Assembly: GCF_004339765.1 (NCBI RefSeq)
Contig: NZ_SMGO01000002.1
Span: forward strand, 711,001-775,000
Length of the DNA stretch: 64,000 nucleotides
DNA from: Albibacterium bauzanense
GTDB taxonomy: Bacteria; Bacteroidota; Bacteroidia; Sphingobacteriales; Sphingobacteriaceae
Direction: 5' to 3'
This document shows positions 53,401 to 60,926 of this stretch, one piece after another. The notes below the pieces were generated by a model. The model was not told where the DNA came from and ran no database searches. It saw only the letters and a program-made list of their open reading frames with translations. The position numbers and the translations under genes were made by a program. Numbering within the stretch: position 1 is the first letter of the stretch; every line of letters starts with the position of its first letter.

Positions 53401-53820
53401 ACCGGTTACAACTACTTCGTTTAAGCTGGTTACTGCCTCAGCAAGTGTCACATTAACCATCGCACGGTTGTTAGCACCAACCTCTTGAGTAATATACCCA
53501 ATGTAGGTAAAGACTAATGTAGCATTAGCCGGAGCATTTAATGTATAGCGGCCATTCGCATCGGTCAGTGTGCCGTTCGTAGTTCCTTTTACCACTACGC
53601 TTACGCCTGGTAAAGTTTCTCCGGCTGCATCTGTAACTGTTCCTGATACCGCAGCCTGAACCAGGCTGGAATTATTAGCTGCCAAACTTACCATTGGGCT
53701 CAACACGCTATTGCTTGATGCAAATGAAGTGCTTCCCAAAACAAGTACAGCTAATACCTGGCCTGCCGTAATTCTCATTACTTTGTTCCAGTTAATAGGT
53801 TTTTGTAAATTAAGATTCAT
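50419..53820 (-). CDS. SusC/RagA TonB-linked transporter
   Basis: A 1133-residue outer-membrane importer. It has no STN domain: a signal region is followed by a carboxypeptidase D regulatory-like domain (about residues 58-130, VSGTVTDAAGETLPGVSVVVKG), the plug (VVVTGYTTEQKKDIIGAVS to AAAASIYGARAANGVVIITTK) and a barrel ending in PKQILFGISVGF. The lack of STN fits control by the neighbouring LacI-type regulator and not by a sigma/FecR pair. It is the second gene of the leftward operon. Confidence 0.95.
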   Translation of the reverse strand: MNLNLQKPINWNKVMRITAGQVLAVLVLGSTSFASSNSVLSPMVSLAANNSSLVQAAVSGTVTDAAGETLPGVSVVVKGTTNGTLTDANGRYTLNAPANATLVFTYIGYITQEVGANNRAMVNVTLAEAVTSLNEVVVTGYTTEQKKDIIGAVSIVNAEDLNATPTGNITSQLQGRSAGVTVSADGSLDGGAKVRIRGFGSFSGSEPLYVIDGVPVGGGRRGGTSSAVDNLNPNDIESMQVLKDAAAASIYGARAANGVVIITTKKGQAGTPKITAEAYYGTSYVSKNDFPDLLNAQEMGELYWKQLDGAYASTGNPAYLPGGASYKHDQYGSGATPVIPEYILAYNNGAKLGGAALEALRISDPATFARITDPANYNFAKSGLNQIVKSADTDWFDEIYNPAAATNIQLGARGGTQTGNYALSLNYMKRDNTSAKTNSFERYSLRANSTFNVRKNIRLGENIQVSYGEMNGDGNPGGAGPQTAWVMSPLIPVYDIMGNPASSAAPGLVNTNAPGRNQVTESWRNRFDKMTNYGIFGNVFGEVDIIKGLTARTSFGVNYTSRNEKDMTPITLEHAENTTLNQLNNQKNFFNQWTWTNTLNYGKTFGENHDFKFLLGTESIRSYGENLSATRTNISLALEDDPNFQVIDAATGAQTNSGSFSRSNLYSLFTRLDYAYAGKYLFNATVRRDESSKFSKANRVGYFPAAAIGWRISAEPFMQGLTFLNDLKLRASYGIIGNESGLPDENQYNVYVSNNGQGYPGMPDSYTLNSVANPTAKWEENTTTNIGLDATMFDNSVNFSIEVYNKQTKDLLVRNEAPVTGTNATQPYLNAGDMTNKGIDISLSKRGDIVEGFGYDLAATFSKYKNEVTRVLDNPLATIVGSGTRLNGSPSLTRVGDPIASFYGYKLDGFFNTQAEVDAFNATYNPDGTTTPWIPAEVGNWRLTDINGDKVINAEDRTIIGSPHPDFQMSFNAGLNYKNFDFSAFFFWNKGGQIFNLSRFNSDFNTFQFNRSARMLYESWTPELGNNAKLPKLNVLDSYSNSNVTDYYLESATYLRLKTLQLGYTIPNNLISKAGLDKVRVYVQAQNLFTAKSENTTVLDPDASLNGGDTSMGVINNTLPTPKQILFGISVGF

Positions 53821-53862
53821 AACTTATTTTTAGGGTTTAAAAAATTGACTATTAACTTAATA

Positions 53863-54873
53863 TTAAGCTCCTAATGCTTTTCTGCAATATTCCACACATT
53901 TTGCTACTTCCTTCACAGCATCAGAACCATCAGGAATCTGATATTCTAATTCGATAGAGGCAGGGAATGAATATTGATTTTTAGCCATTAGTTGAAGTAC
54001 TTCTATAATAGGAGTATCTCCTTCACCCCATGGTAAGTTAGCACCTCCATTTTCTTTTGATTTTCTGTCTTTTACGTGCATGCTTACAATGTGAGAATGT
54101 CTTCCATTAATAAATTCAATCGGATCAAATCCTGCAGCTACATAATGTCCCATATCAAAGTTGGCAGCATTGTAAGCAGATTGGATGAAAGAAGCATCCC
54201 ACATATCAAACGTTTGCTGTAAATGACCATGATAGCCTACATATATTTTGTATTTAGCTCCAAAATCTCCTAGTTTTTTTGAATGAGCTGTATTTGAAGG
54301 AAATTCTACAGTAACCTGGTTAGCGCCTAAAGCTTTAGCTGCACGGAAAGTATAGTCAATTTCAGCATCGGTATTATTTGGACCTAAAGCATTTGGTTTA
54401 TAAGCATATATGGATACTCCGGCATCGTTGTACATTTTTCTTATTTGCTCGAATTTTTCCATAGGAACATTTGCACGCCATTCGGCTATTTTTTTAGAGT
54501 ATTCTTCTACAGCTGCTAAGTATTCAGGGTCAGCTGGTGGACGAGGTTGCCCTGGGGCAGGTGCTGCCATTCGCGGACGAGCAGGTGCTTTTGGTGCTCC
54601 TCCAAAATCTTCCGCTTCATCGCCTTTCATTTCGATAGCACTAAGATTAGAATCTATGCAATATTGAAGAACGGTATCAGCATGTAACGGCATACTTCTA
54701 AAAGAATAAGTATTACATCCAATTTGAACGCCGTTAAATAATGAATTTGGCTTGCCTAAGTTTTTAATATAGGCTGGAGCTCCAAAGGTTGATTTGGAAG
54801 CTACCGCAAGTCCCGCCACCGCAAGTGTAGTGGTGCCCAGGAATTTACGTCTGGATAGATGTTGGGTTTTCAT
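53863..54873 (-). CDS. Tat-exported sugar phosphate isomerase/epimerase-like TIM barrel
   Basis: A 336-residue protein of the xylose-isomerase-like TIM barrel superfamily with a twin-arginine signal (SRRKFLGTTTLAVAGLAVA, R8 and R9), so the folded protein is exported to the periplasm. Barrel features include IGCNTYSFRSM, LSAIEMKGDEAED, VTVEFPSNTA, FDMGHYVAAG, SMHVKDRKSKENG and SIELEYQIPDGSDAV with likely metal ligands. A Pro/Ala-rich insertion at residues 91-116 interrupts the domain. Members act on sugars or keto-sugars; related proteins take part in 3-keto-glycoside routes. It is the first gene of the leftward operon and follows an operator at 54920. Confidence 0.85.
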   Translation of the reverse strand: MKTQHLSRRKFLGTTTLAVAGLAVASKSTFGAPAYIKNLGKPNSLFNGVQIGCNTYSFRSMPLHADTVLQYCIDSNLSAIEMKGDEAEDFGGAPKAPARPRMAAPAPGQPRPPADPEYLAAVEEYSKKIAEWRANVPMEKFEQIRKMYNDAGVSIYAYKPNALGPNNTDAEIDYTFRAAKALGANQVTVEFPSNTAHSKKLGDFGAKYKIYVGYHGHLQQTFDMWDASFIQSAYNAANFDMGHYVAAGFDPIEFINGRHSHIVSMHVKDRKSKENGGANLPWGEGDTPIIEVLQLMAKNQYSFPASIELEYQIPDGSDAVKEVAKCVEYCRKALGA

Positions 54874-54919
54874 AATTTAATAAGGTTATTTAAGGTTATT
54901 TATTTAGTTTATTATTGAT

Positions 54920-54935
54920 CTGCAATCGTTTGCAG
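54920..54935 (-). promoter_or_regulatory. LacI-family operator upstream of the epimerase/SusCD operon
   Basis: CTGCAATCGTTTGCAG has perfect 6-bp arms (CTGCAA/TTGCAG) and the CG centre typical of LacI/GalR operators. The first 15 bases recur exactly at 56288. It is 47 bases upstream of the epimerase start codon, where binding could block the leftward promoter. Confidence 0.7.
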
Positions 54936-55046
54936 ATACATAGTTATGTAAAAAAATTATTAAATCAAAATTTTGTTACAGTAAAATTATAAATTTATTG
55001 TATTCGGCTGATTTGACCGAGTATTTGTTGATACTGTCTGATTAGT

Positions 55047-55088
55047 AGTTAATTATGAAGTAACATTGCCTTTACTTCATAATTAACT
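55047..55088. repeat. Perfect 17-bp inverted repeat in the lacI divergent region
   Basis: AGTTAATTATGAAGTAA (55047-55063) and TTACTTCATAATTAACT (55072-55088) are fully complementary around an eight-base loop. It sits about 95 bases before the lacI ATG and 170 bases before the epimerase start, so it is not a normal gene-end terminator. It is unlike the LacI operators. Confidence 0.8.
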
Positions 55089-55128
55089 GCGATTTTTATT
55101 TGATTGTGATTTTAAAAAAAGTTTACAA

Positions 55129-55162
55129 TTGAGTGTTATTTTCAATATATATCATATTTTTG
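55129..55162 (+). promoter_or_regulatory. lacI promoter
   Basis: TATTTTTG at 55155-55162 matches TAnnTTTG, with a TTG at 55129-55131 as a possible -33 element (23-base spacer, at the long end). The ATG follows 19 bases after the -7 box. Confidence 0.5.
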
Positions 55163-55175
55163 GAAACGATTGCAC
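55162..55175 (+). promoter_or_regulatory. Operator at the lacI transcription start
   Basis: GGAAACGATTGCAC read on the other strand contains TGCAATCGTTT, the core of the operator at 54920. Its position directly after the -7 box and just ahead of the start codon suggests autorepression. Confidence 0.6.
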
Positions 55176-55181
55176 ATAATT

Positions 55182-56204
55182 ATGAAAGACCAGCCTGTAA
55201 CAATTAAAGATATAGCTTCAGAAGTAGGTATGTCTGTTTCCTCTATATCTAGAGCATTAAGTGACCATCCGCATATTAGTGAAGAAACAAAGGTTAAGGT
55301 AAGGGCTGCTGCTGAAAAGCTGGGTTATAGATATAATGCCTTGGCGGCAGCTTTAAGGAGTAGCAAGTCGAAAACAATTGGATTAATTGTTCCGCGGATA
55401 TCCATGCCTTTCCAATCGGCAGTAATTACAGCAATACAAAACAGACTTCATACTTATGGTTATAATGTAATGATCTGTCAATCAAACGAATCTCCTGAAT
55501 TGGAGAAAAAGTTGGTTGATCTTTTGTTGGCTATACAAGTAGAAGGATTAATTGTATCGTCTACCTTATATACTAAAGACTATTCGGTTTTTGATAGATC
55601 TTCTTTGGGAGGTATTCCTGTGGTTTTTTATGACCGTGTGCCAAAAGATAAGGCTTGCCATAAGATTGTCGGCGATGAGTTTAATGGTGGTTATCAGGTT
55701 ACTAAGCATTTATTGGAACAAGGTTGTAGGGTCATCGCACATATAAGCGGACCTTTAAGCTGTAGCATTTATCAACATAGGCTAAGTGGTTATAAGGAAG
55801 CATTAAATGAATTTGGTGTTCAGTATAATGAAGATCTGGTTTTCTTTCATGAGCTTAATAGAGAAAACACACTTGCTAGTTGTGATGAGTTGTTTAAAAA
55901 TGAAGTTGTTCCAGATGCTGTTTTTGCGTGTAACGATACAGCAGCTTTGACTGTTATAGAATATGCTGGAAAGAATAATATTTCAGTTCCTGGTGATTTG
56001 AAGGTGTCTGGTTATTCCAATGACAATAGGGTCGAAATATCGAGGCCAAAAATTACATCCGTTGAGCAATTTCCTCATTTAATGGGAGATGGGGCGGCCA
56101 AGTTAATTATGGACCTAATACAATCTACTGAAAATAATAAGAGTTATATCTCTTTAACTACCTCTATTGAGTTAATAAAGCGAGAATCGAGCCTGAAGGT
56201 TTGA
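55182..56204 (+). CDS. LacI-family transcriptional regulator
   Basis: A 340-residue repressor-type protein. The DNA-binding helix-turn-helix is at residues 6-26 (VTIKDIASEVGMSVSSISRAL) and the hinge helix at about 48-60 (YNALAAALRSSK). The rest is a periplasmic-binding-like sensor (TIGLIVPRISMPFQSAVI, VVFYDRVPKD, VFACNDTAALTVIEYA, SVEQFPHLMGDGAAKLI). An upstream TTG at 55170 lies in the operator and is rejected. The likely effector is a sugar acid or intermediate of the flanking operons. Confidence 0.93.
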   Translation: MKDQPVTIKDIASEVGMSVSSISRALSDHPHISEETKVKVRAAAEKLGYRYNALAAALRSSKSKTIGLIVPRISMPFQSAVITAIQNRLHTYGYNVMICQSNESPELEKKLVDLLLAIQVEGLIVSSTLYTKDYSVFDRSSLGGIPVVFYDRVPKDKACHKIVGDEFNGGYQVTKHLLEQGCRVIAHISGPLSCSIYQHRLSGYKEALNEFGVQYNEDLVFFHELNRENTLASCDELFKNEVVPDAVFACNDTAALTVIEYAGKNNISVPGDLKVSGYSNDNRVEISRPKITSVEQFPHLMGDGAAKLIMDLIQSTENNKSYISLTTSIELIKRESSLKV

Positions 56205-56287
56205 TTCAATCGAAGCCTGCTTATTAAGCTTTAAAAAATATTTCAACTTTTTTTTTGATATACTAATTTTTATATCTAACTATGTAA

Positions 56288-56304
56288 CTGCAATCGTTTG
56301 CAAG
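56288..56304 (+). promoter_or_regulatory. LacI-family operator upstream of the uronate operon
   Basis: CTGCAATCGTTTGCAAG repeats the 54920 site for 15 bases exactly. It is about 90 bases before the start of the oxidoreductase gene at 56393. Confidence 0.7.
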
Positions 56305-56311
56305 CTGTGCT

Positions 56312-56323
56312 AAATGATTGCAG
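56312..56323 (+). promoter_or_regulatory. Second operator-like half site
   Basis: AAATGATTGCAG reads CTGCAATCATTT on the other strand, one base different from CTGCAATCGTTT. With the first site it forms an 8-bp inverted repeat CTGCAATC (56288-56295) and GATTGCAG (56316-56323). Confidence 0.5.
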
Positions 56324-56392
56324 TTGCCAATTAAAACGATCTCGCAAGAGCGAGTAGAAAATATATAATTTTTAGAACAAATAACTTAAACG

Positions 56393-57574
56393 ATGAATAA
56401 AAGTTTAATAAAGACTGGGATAATCGGTTCTGGCTTTGCTGCAAGGTTTCATTATGAGGCGCTTCAGCGTGTTTTTAGCACGAAGGTTGAAGTGATAGGT
56501 GTTTATTCGGTTGCTCAAGAAGAGTTAAATGAATTTACGAGCTTGAGAGGTTTGAATGCCTATGCAGATTTGGATGAGTTAATAAATGACAGCGATGTGC
56601 TTCATGTTTGTACTCCTCCGCTTACTCATGAGCCAATAGTAATTGCAGCTTTAAAGAAAAATAAGAACGTAATAGTTGAAAAGCCGTTTACAGGTTATTT
56701 TGGAGACGGATCTGAAGACTTTAATGGTGATACTTTTCCTCGTGAAAAAGGCCTAGAGTATACTATTGAGAGCCTTAGAAGAATGCTGGAAGCCGAGAAA
56801 GAAAGTAAAGGCCGCATAATGTATGCAGAAAACTGGGTATATGCGCCGGCTATACAAAAAGAGAGAGAAGTTTTAGAAAAGACAGGCGCTCAAGTTTTAT
56901 GGATACAAGGAGAACAATCTCATTCGGGTTCGCATTCATTAGCATACGGGCAATGGAAACTTTCTGGAGGAGGTTCTATGATCGGAAAGGGCTGTCATCC
57001 TATTACTGCTGCTATTTACCTAAAGCATGTGGAAGGCAGAGCACGTACTGGCGAACCTATCAGACCAAAAACTATCTCTTCACGCACGCATGCAATAACC
57101 AGAATGCCTACTTATATAAATGAAGGTCATTTACAAACAACTTATAAAGATATTGAAGATGTAGCTGTAGTTCATATTGTTTTTGAAGATGGAACTATTG
57201 CTGATTTATTTGCCAGTGAATTGGTATTGGGCGGTGTAAGAAATAGATTGGAAATACATGCAAACAATCACCGTACCATCTGCAATATTGGTCCCAATGA
57301 TGCAATGCAGTCGTATACACCTGATGAAAAGTATTTCAACGATGTTTATGTAGTTGAGAAAACAGAAACTAAACAAGGTTGGTCCTCGCTATCCCCTGAT
57401 GAAGGATGGTTTAATGGATACCAACACGAAATGGATGCCTTTTATCGGTCTGCAGCATTTGGGACGCCTATAGAGAGCAATAGCAGTTTAGCTGCAGATG
57501 TTATAGCAACAATTTATGCAGGCTATGTTTCAGCTGAGCGTAAAGGTACCGAAGTTGCTATTACTACCCTTTAA
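56393..57574 (+). CDS. Gfo/Idh/MocA-family oxidoreductase
   Basis: A 393-residue cytosolic dehydrogenase-like protein with Rossmann loop GIIGSGFAARFH (9-20), the EKP motif at 96-98 (VIVEKPF) and the catalytic-region GGGSMIGKGCHPITAAIYLKH. It is longer than the first one (324 residues), with a C-terminal extension ending in SAERKGTEVAITTL. It is the first gene of the rightward operon, after two LacI-type operator sites, with ExuT, an SDR enzyme, UxuA and UxaC downstream, so it probably acts on a uronic acid, a uronide or its keto form. Confidence 0.88.
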   Translation: MNKSLIKTGIIGSGFAARFHYEALQRVFSTKVEVIGVYSVAQEELNEFTSLRGLNAYADLDELINDSDVLHVCTPPLTHEPIVIAALKKNKNVIVEKPFTGYFGDGSEDFNGDTFPREKGLEYTIESLRRMLEAEKESKGRIMYAENWVYAPAIQKEREVLEKTGAQVLWIQGEQSHSGSHSLAYGQWKLSGGGSMIGKGCHPITAAIYLKHVEGRARTGEPIRPKTISSRTHAITRMPTYINEGHLQTTYKDIEDVAVVHIVFEDGTIADLFASELVLGGVRNRLEIHANNHRTICNIGPNDAMQSYTPDEKYFNDVYVVEKTETKQGWSSLSPDEGWFNGYQHEMDAFYRSAAFGTPIESNSSLAADVIATIYAGYVSAERKGTEVAITTL

Positions 57575-57607
57575 TTTATTACCTTAACAATTAAAACCAA
57601 GAGAACC

Positions 57608-58894
57608 ATGGAAAATACTAAAGTTGGAAATTATCGTTGGGTAATTTGCGCATTGCTCTTTTTTGCAACAACCATTAACTATATAGACAGGCAGGTTATC
57701 GGTCTATTAAAACCCACTCTGGAAGTAGAGTTTAACTGGACAGAGGTTGATTATGGATATATCGTCATGGTTTTTGCAGCTATGTACGCGTTAGGATATG
57801 TTCTCTTCGGTACTTTTATTGATAAAGTAGGAACGAAAGTAGGTTATGCTGTTTCTGTTTCTGTTTGGAGTATCGCTGCAATGTTGCATGCGGTTGCAAG
57901 AAGCACAGTAGGATTTGGTTTCGCCAGAGGATTATTGGGCTTGGCAGAGGCTGGAAACTTTCCTGCAGGTGTTAAAGCTGTGGCAGAGTGGTTTCCTAAA
58001 AAGGAACGGGCATTAGCTACCGGAATATTTAACTCGGGTACGAGTATTGGTGCTGTAGCTGCACCTATTATAGTACCATTAATCTTGGGTGCATACGGCT
58101 GGTATGAAGCTTTCTGGATTACAGGTGCTCTGGGCTTTGTATGGCTAATATTTTGGTGGATATTTTACGAAATTCCTTCTAAGCAAAAACGACTTAAACA
58201 ACCTGAGTTTGAATACATCCATAGTGATGCGGATGCTGGAGAAGAAGCTTCTCCGGTTAAGTTAAAGTGGGGTCAGTTACTTCGTTTAAAGCAAACCTGG
58301 GTATTTGTAATTGGTAAAGTATTAACAGATCCGATATGGTGGTTCTTTTTATTCTGGTTGCCTTCTTATTTTGCAGATGCCTTTGCTTTAGATTTAACTA
58401 AACCAAGCCTTCAGCTTGCTGTAGTATATGCAGCAACTACCTTTGGAAGTATTGGTGGTGGTTATTTATCATCTCATTTTATAAAAAAGGGCTGGCCTGT
58501 ATTAAAAGCCAGAAAAACCACACTCTTAATAGTTGCTATCGCGGTAACCCCAATTTTCTTGGTTCAATATGCTGGAAATATATGGGAAGTAGTAGTACTT
58601 ATAAGTATAGCTACTGCTGCTCACCAAGCATGGAGTGCAAACATCTTTACAATTGTATCTGATATGTTCCCTAAGAAAGCTGTAAGTACAGTTGTTGGTA
58701 TTGGAGGAATGTCAGGATCAATTGCATCAACCTTATTTCCAATATTTGTAGGAACACTTTTAGCGTACTATAAAGACTTAGGGAATATAACTGCCGGATA
58801 TAATATATTGTTCATAATCTGTGGTTGTGCTTATTTCCTTGCTTGGGCAATTATTCAGTTGCTTACTAGACGTATGAAGCCGATTGAATTATAA
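57608..58894 (+). CDS. exuT: MFS hexuronate transporter (ExuT-like)
   Basis: A 428-residue major-facilitator protein with 12 predicted spans. The start YRWVICALLFFATTINYIDRQVIGLLKPTLE is typical of the anion:cation symporter branch that includes ExuT. RGLLGLAEAGNFPAGVKAVAEWFPKKERALATGIFNSG is the conserved loop region and the second half ends in LLTRRMKPIEL. It should import glucuronate or a related hexuronate across the inner membrane. It lies 33 bases after the oxidoreductase gene. Confidence 0.88.
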   Translation: MENTKVGNYRWVICALLFFATTINYIDRQVIGLLKPTLEVEFNWTEVDYGYIVMVFAAMYALGYVLFGTFIDKVGTKVGYAVSVSVWSIAAMLHAVARSTVGFGFARGLLGLAEAGNFPAGVKAVAEWFPKKERALATGIFNSGTSIGAVAAPIIVPLILGAYGWYEAFWITGALGFVWLIFWWIFYEIPSKQKRLKQPEFEYIHSDADAGEEASPVKLKWGQLLRLKQTWVFVIGKVLTDPIWWFFLFWLPSYFADAFALDLTKPSLQLAVVYAATTFGSIGGGYLSSHFIKKGWPVLKARKTTLLIVAIAVTPIFLVQYAGNIWEVVVLISIATAAHQAWSANIFTIVSDMFPKKAVSTVVGIGGMSGSIASTLFPIFVGTLLAYYKDLGNITAGYNILFIICGCAYFLAWAIIQLLTRRMKPIEL

Positions 58895-58917
58895 GATTTA
58901 AAATAAACTGAATTAGA

Positions 58918-59730
58918 ATGGAATTTGGATCATTAAAGGATAAAGTAGTTGTTGTAACCGGAGGAACTGGCGTTTTAGGCGAATCTTTTGTAAATAGTAT
59001 TCACTCAAGAGGAGGAACCGTCGCTGTACTTGGCAGAAACCGTGAAGTTGCAGAAAAAAGAGCCTCTGTTATTGAAGCAGATGGTGGAAAAGCTTTAGCT
59101 GTTGTTGCAGATGTAATGGATATCAATAGCCTTTCGGAAGCAAAAGATCAAATACTTAATAAGTTTGGAAAGATCGATGCTTTGGTTAATGCTGCAGGAG
59201 GCAACATGCCTGGAGCAGTGATTGAACCTAAAACTGATTTATTTAACATTGATTTAGAATCAATGAGTAAAGTAATGAATTTGAATTTGTTCGGTACTAT
59301 TAATGCAACGCAGGTTTTTGGAGAAGAAATAGCAAAGTCAGGAAATGGAACTATAGTAAATATTTCTTCAATGACATCGCAACGAGTAATAACAAAGGTG
59401 ATGGGCTATAGTATTGCCAAGGCCGCGATTGATTTATACACGAAATGGTTTGCTGTAGAGTTGGCGAATCGTTACGGTGATAAAGTAAGAATGAATGCTA
59501 TTGCACCTGGGTTTTTTATTACGGAGCAGAATAGAACATTGCTTACAAATGAAGATAAAAGCTATACAGATAGAGGAAACTTAGTAATTAAACAAACTCC
59601 ATTTAAGAGGTTTGGTGTTCCAAGCGAATTAGAGGGCGCACTTATTTGGTTATTAAGCGATGACTCTAAATTTGTAACAGGCACGATTATTAATGTTGAT
59701 GGAGGTTTTGCTGTATTTGGTGGAGTTTAA
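58918..59730 (+). CDS. SDR-family D-mannonate oxidoreductase (fructuronate reductase)
   Basis: A 270-residue short-chain dehydrogenase with TGGTGVLG at 14-21, NAAG at 91-94 and catalytic Tyr164 and Lys168 (YSIAK). Between the ExuT-like transporter and UxuA it fills the fructuronate to mannonate step. The classical UxuB is a longer long-chain mannitol-dehydrogenase-type protein, which is absent here; an SDR enzyme in this position is common in Bacteroidota. The reaction is inferred from context. Confidence 0.85.
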   Translation: MEFGSLKDKVVVVTGGTGVLGESFVNSIHSRGGTVAVLGRNREVAEKRASVIEADGGKALAVVADVMDINSLSEAKDQILNKFGKIDALVNAAGGNMPGAVIEPKTDLFNIDLESMSKVMNLNLFGTINATQVFGEEIAKSGNGTIVNISSMTSQRVITKVMGYSIAKAAIDLYTKWFAVELANRYGDKVRMNAIAPGFFITEQNRTLLTNEDKSYTDRGNLVIKQTPFKRFGVPSELEGALIWLLSDDSKFVTGTIINVDGGFAVFGGV

Positions 59731-59744
59731 ATCATAAAAAGATA

Positions 59745-60926
59745 ATGATGGATTATAAAATGATTCCAACCATGCGTTGGTTTGGACCGAATGACCCTGT
59801 AAAGCTGAGTGATATAAGACAAGCTGGTTGTGAAGGTATTGTTACTGCTTTACATCATATTCCAAATGGAGTAGTTTGGGAAATAGAAGAAATACAAAAG
59901 CGTAAAGATGAGATTCAAGCTCATGGAATGGTTTGGAATGTAGTTGAAAGTCTTCCTGTTTCAGAAGATATTAAAACAAGAAGTGGTAATTATATTCAAC
60001 AACTAGAAAACTATAAGCAGTCTATAATTAACCTGGCAAGTTGTGGTGTTAATATTATCACGTATAACTTTATGCCCATTTTAGATTGGACACGTACTAA
60101 TTTAGCTTATGAGTTAGAGAATGGTGCCAAGGCATTATACTTTGAAAAGTTAGCATTGGTTGTTTTTGATCTTTTTATTTTAGAAAGAGAGAATGCTCAA
60201 TTAGATTATACTTCAGAGGAAGTAGAAAGAGCGACACAAAAGTTTGCAGCCATGAGTCAGGCGGAGAAAGATAAGCTGCAAGCAACGATTATAGCTGGTT
60301 TGCCTGGAAGTGAAGAAGGATATAGTATTCAGAAATTCAGATCTGCACTTGCTACTTATAAAGGGATAGATGCTGATAAACTAAGAGCGAACCTGGTTTA
60401 TTTCTTAGAACAGATAATTCCGACAGCAGAAGCGCATGGTGTAAAGATGGTTGTTCACCCAGATGATCCTCCTTATCCAATCTTAGGCTTGCCAAGAGTA
60501 GTAAGTAAAACTTCAGATTATGAACATATAATAAGCCATGTTCCTTCTAAAAATAATGGCATCTGTTTCTGTACTGGCTCATTGGGCGTAAGTCCGGATA
60601 ATGATTTGCCAGCAATGATAAAACAGTTTGGTGATCGGATTTATTTCTTGCATTTACGCAACACAAGAAGAAATGAGCTAGGCGACTTTTATGAAGATAA
60701 TCATCTTGATGGAAACGCAGATATGTATGCTGTAGTTAAAGAGGTTGTTCTTTGTATGCAAAAAAATAAGATTAGTATCCCTGTACGGCCAGATCATGGA
60801 CATCAAATGTTGGATGATTTAGGCAAGGTTGTAAATCCGGGATACTCTGCAATTGGCAGATTAAAAGGGTTAGCAGAATTACGAGGACTTGAATATGGAA
60901 TTATTAGAAATTTAGAAACGAACTAA
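59745..60926 (+). CDS. uxuA: Mannonate dehydratase
   Basis: UxuA dehydrates D-mannonate to 2-keto-3-deoxygluconate. The 393-residue TIM-barrel protein has IPTMRWFGPNDPVKLSDIRQAG, HHIPNGVVWEIEEI, VHPDDPPYPILGLPRVV, CFCTGSLGVSPDNDL, YFLHLRNT and RPDHGHQMLDD. The start may be the second of two adjacent ATGs (59748). It ends as TAATG with the uxaC start, an overlap of one base. Confidence 0.96.
   Translation: MMDYKMIPTMRWFGPNDPVKLSDIRQAGCEGIVTALHHIPNGVVWEIEEIQKRKDEIQAHGMVWNVVESLPVSEDIKTRSGNYIQQLENYKQSIINLASCGVNIITYNFMPILDWTRTNLAYELENGAKALYFEKLALVVFDLFILERENAQLDYTSEEVERATQKFAAMSQAEKDKLQATIIAGLPGSEEGYSIQKFRSALATYKGIDADKLRANLVYFLEQIIPTAEAHGVKMVVHPDDPPYPILGLPRVVSKTSDYEHIISHVPSKNNGICFCTGSLGVSPDNDLPAMIKQFGDRIYFLHLRNTRRNELGDFYEDNHLDGNADMYAVVKEVVLCMQKNKISIPVRPDHGHQMLDDLGKVVNPGYSAIGRLKGLAELRGLEYGIIRNLETN

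Larger units (their letters stand above)
54874..55181. other. Divergent control region between the epimerase gene and lacI
   Basis: This 308-base spacer contains a 10-bp tandem duplication TAAGGTTATT at 54881-54900 in the epimerase leader, an operator CTGCAATCGTTTGCAG at 54920-54935, a perfect 17-bp inverted repeat at 55047-55088, and the lacI promoter with an operator at 55162-55175. No coding region is supported. Confidence 0.6.

Noticed and set aside
55170..55181. TTG start for lacI
   Set aside because: It falls within the operator-like site; the ATG at 55182 gives the usual short lead to the helix-turn-helix.
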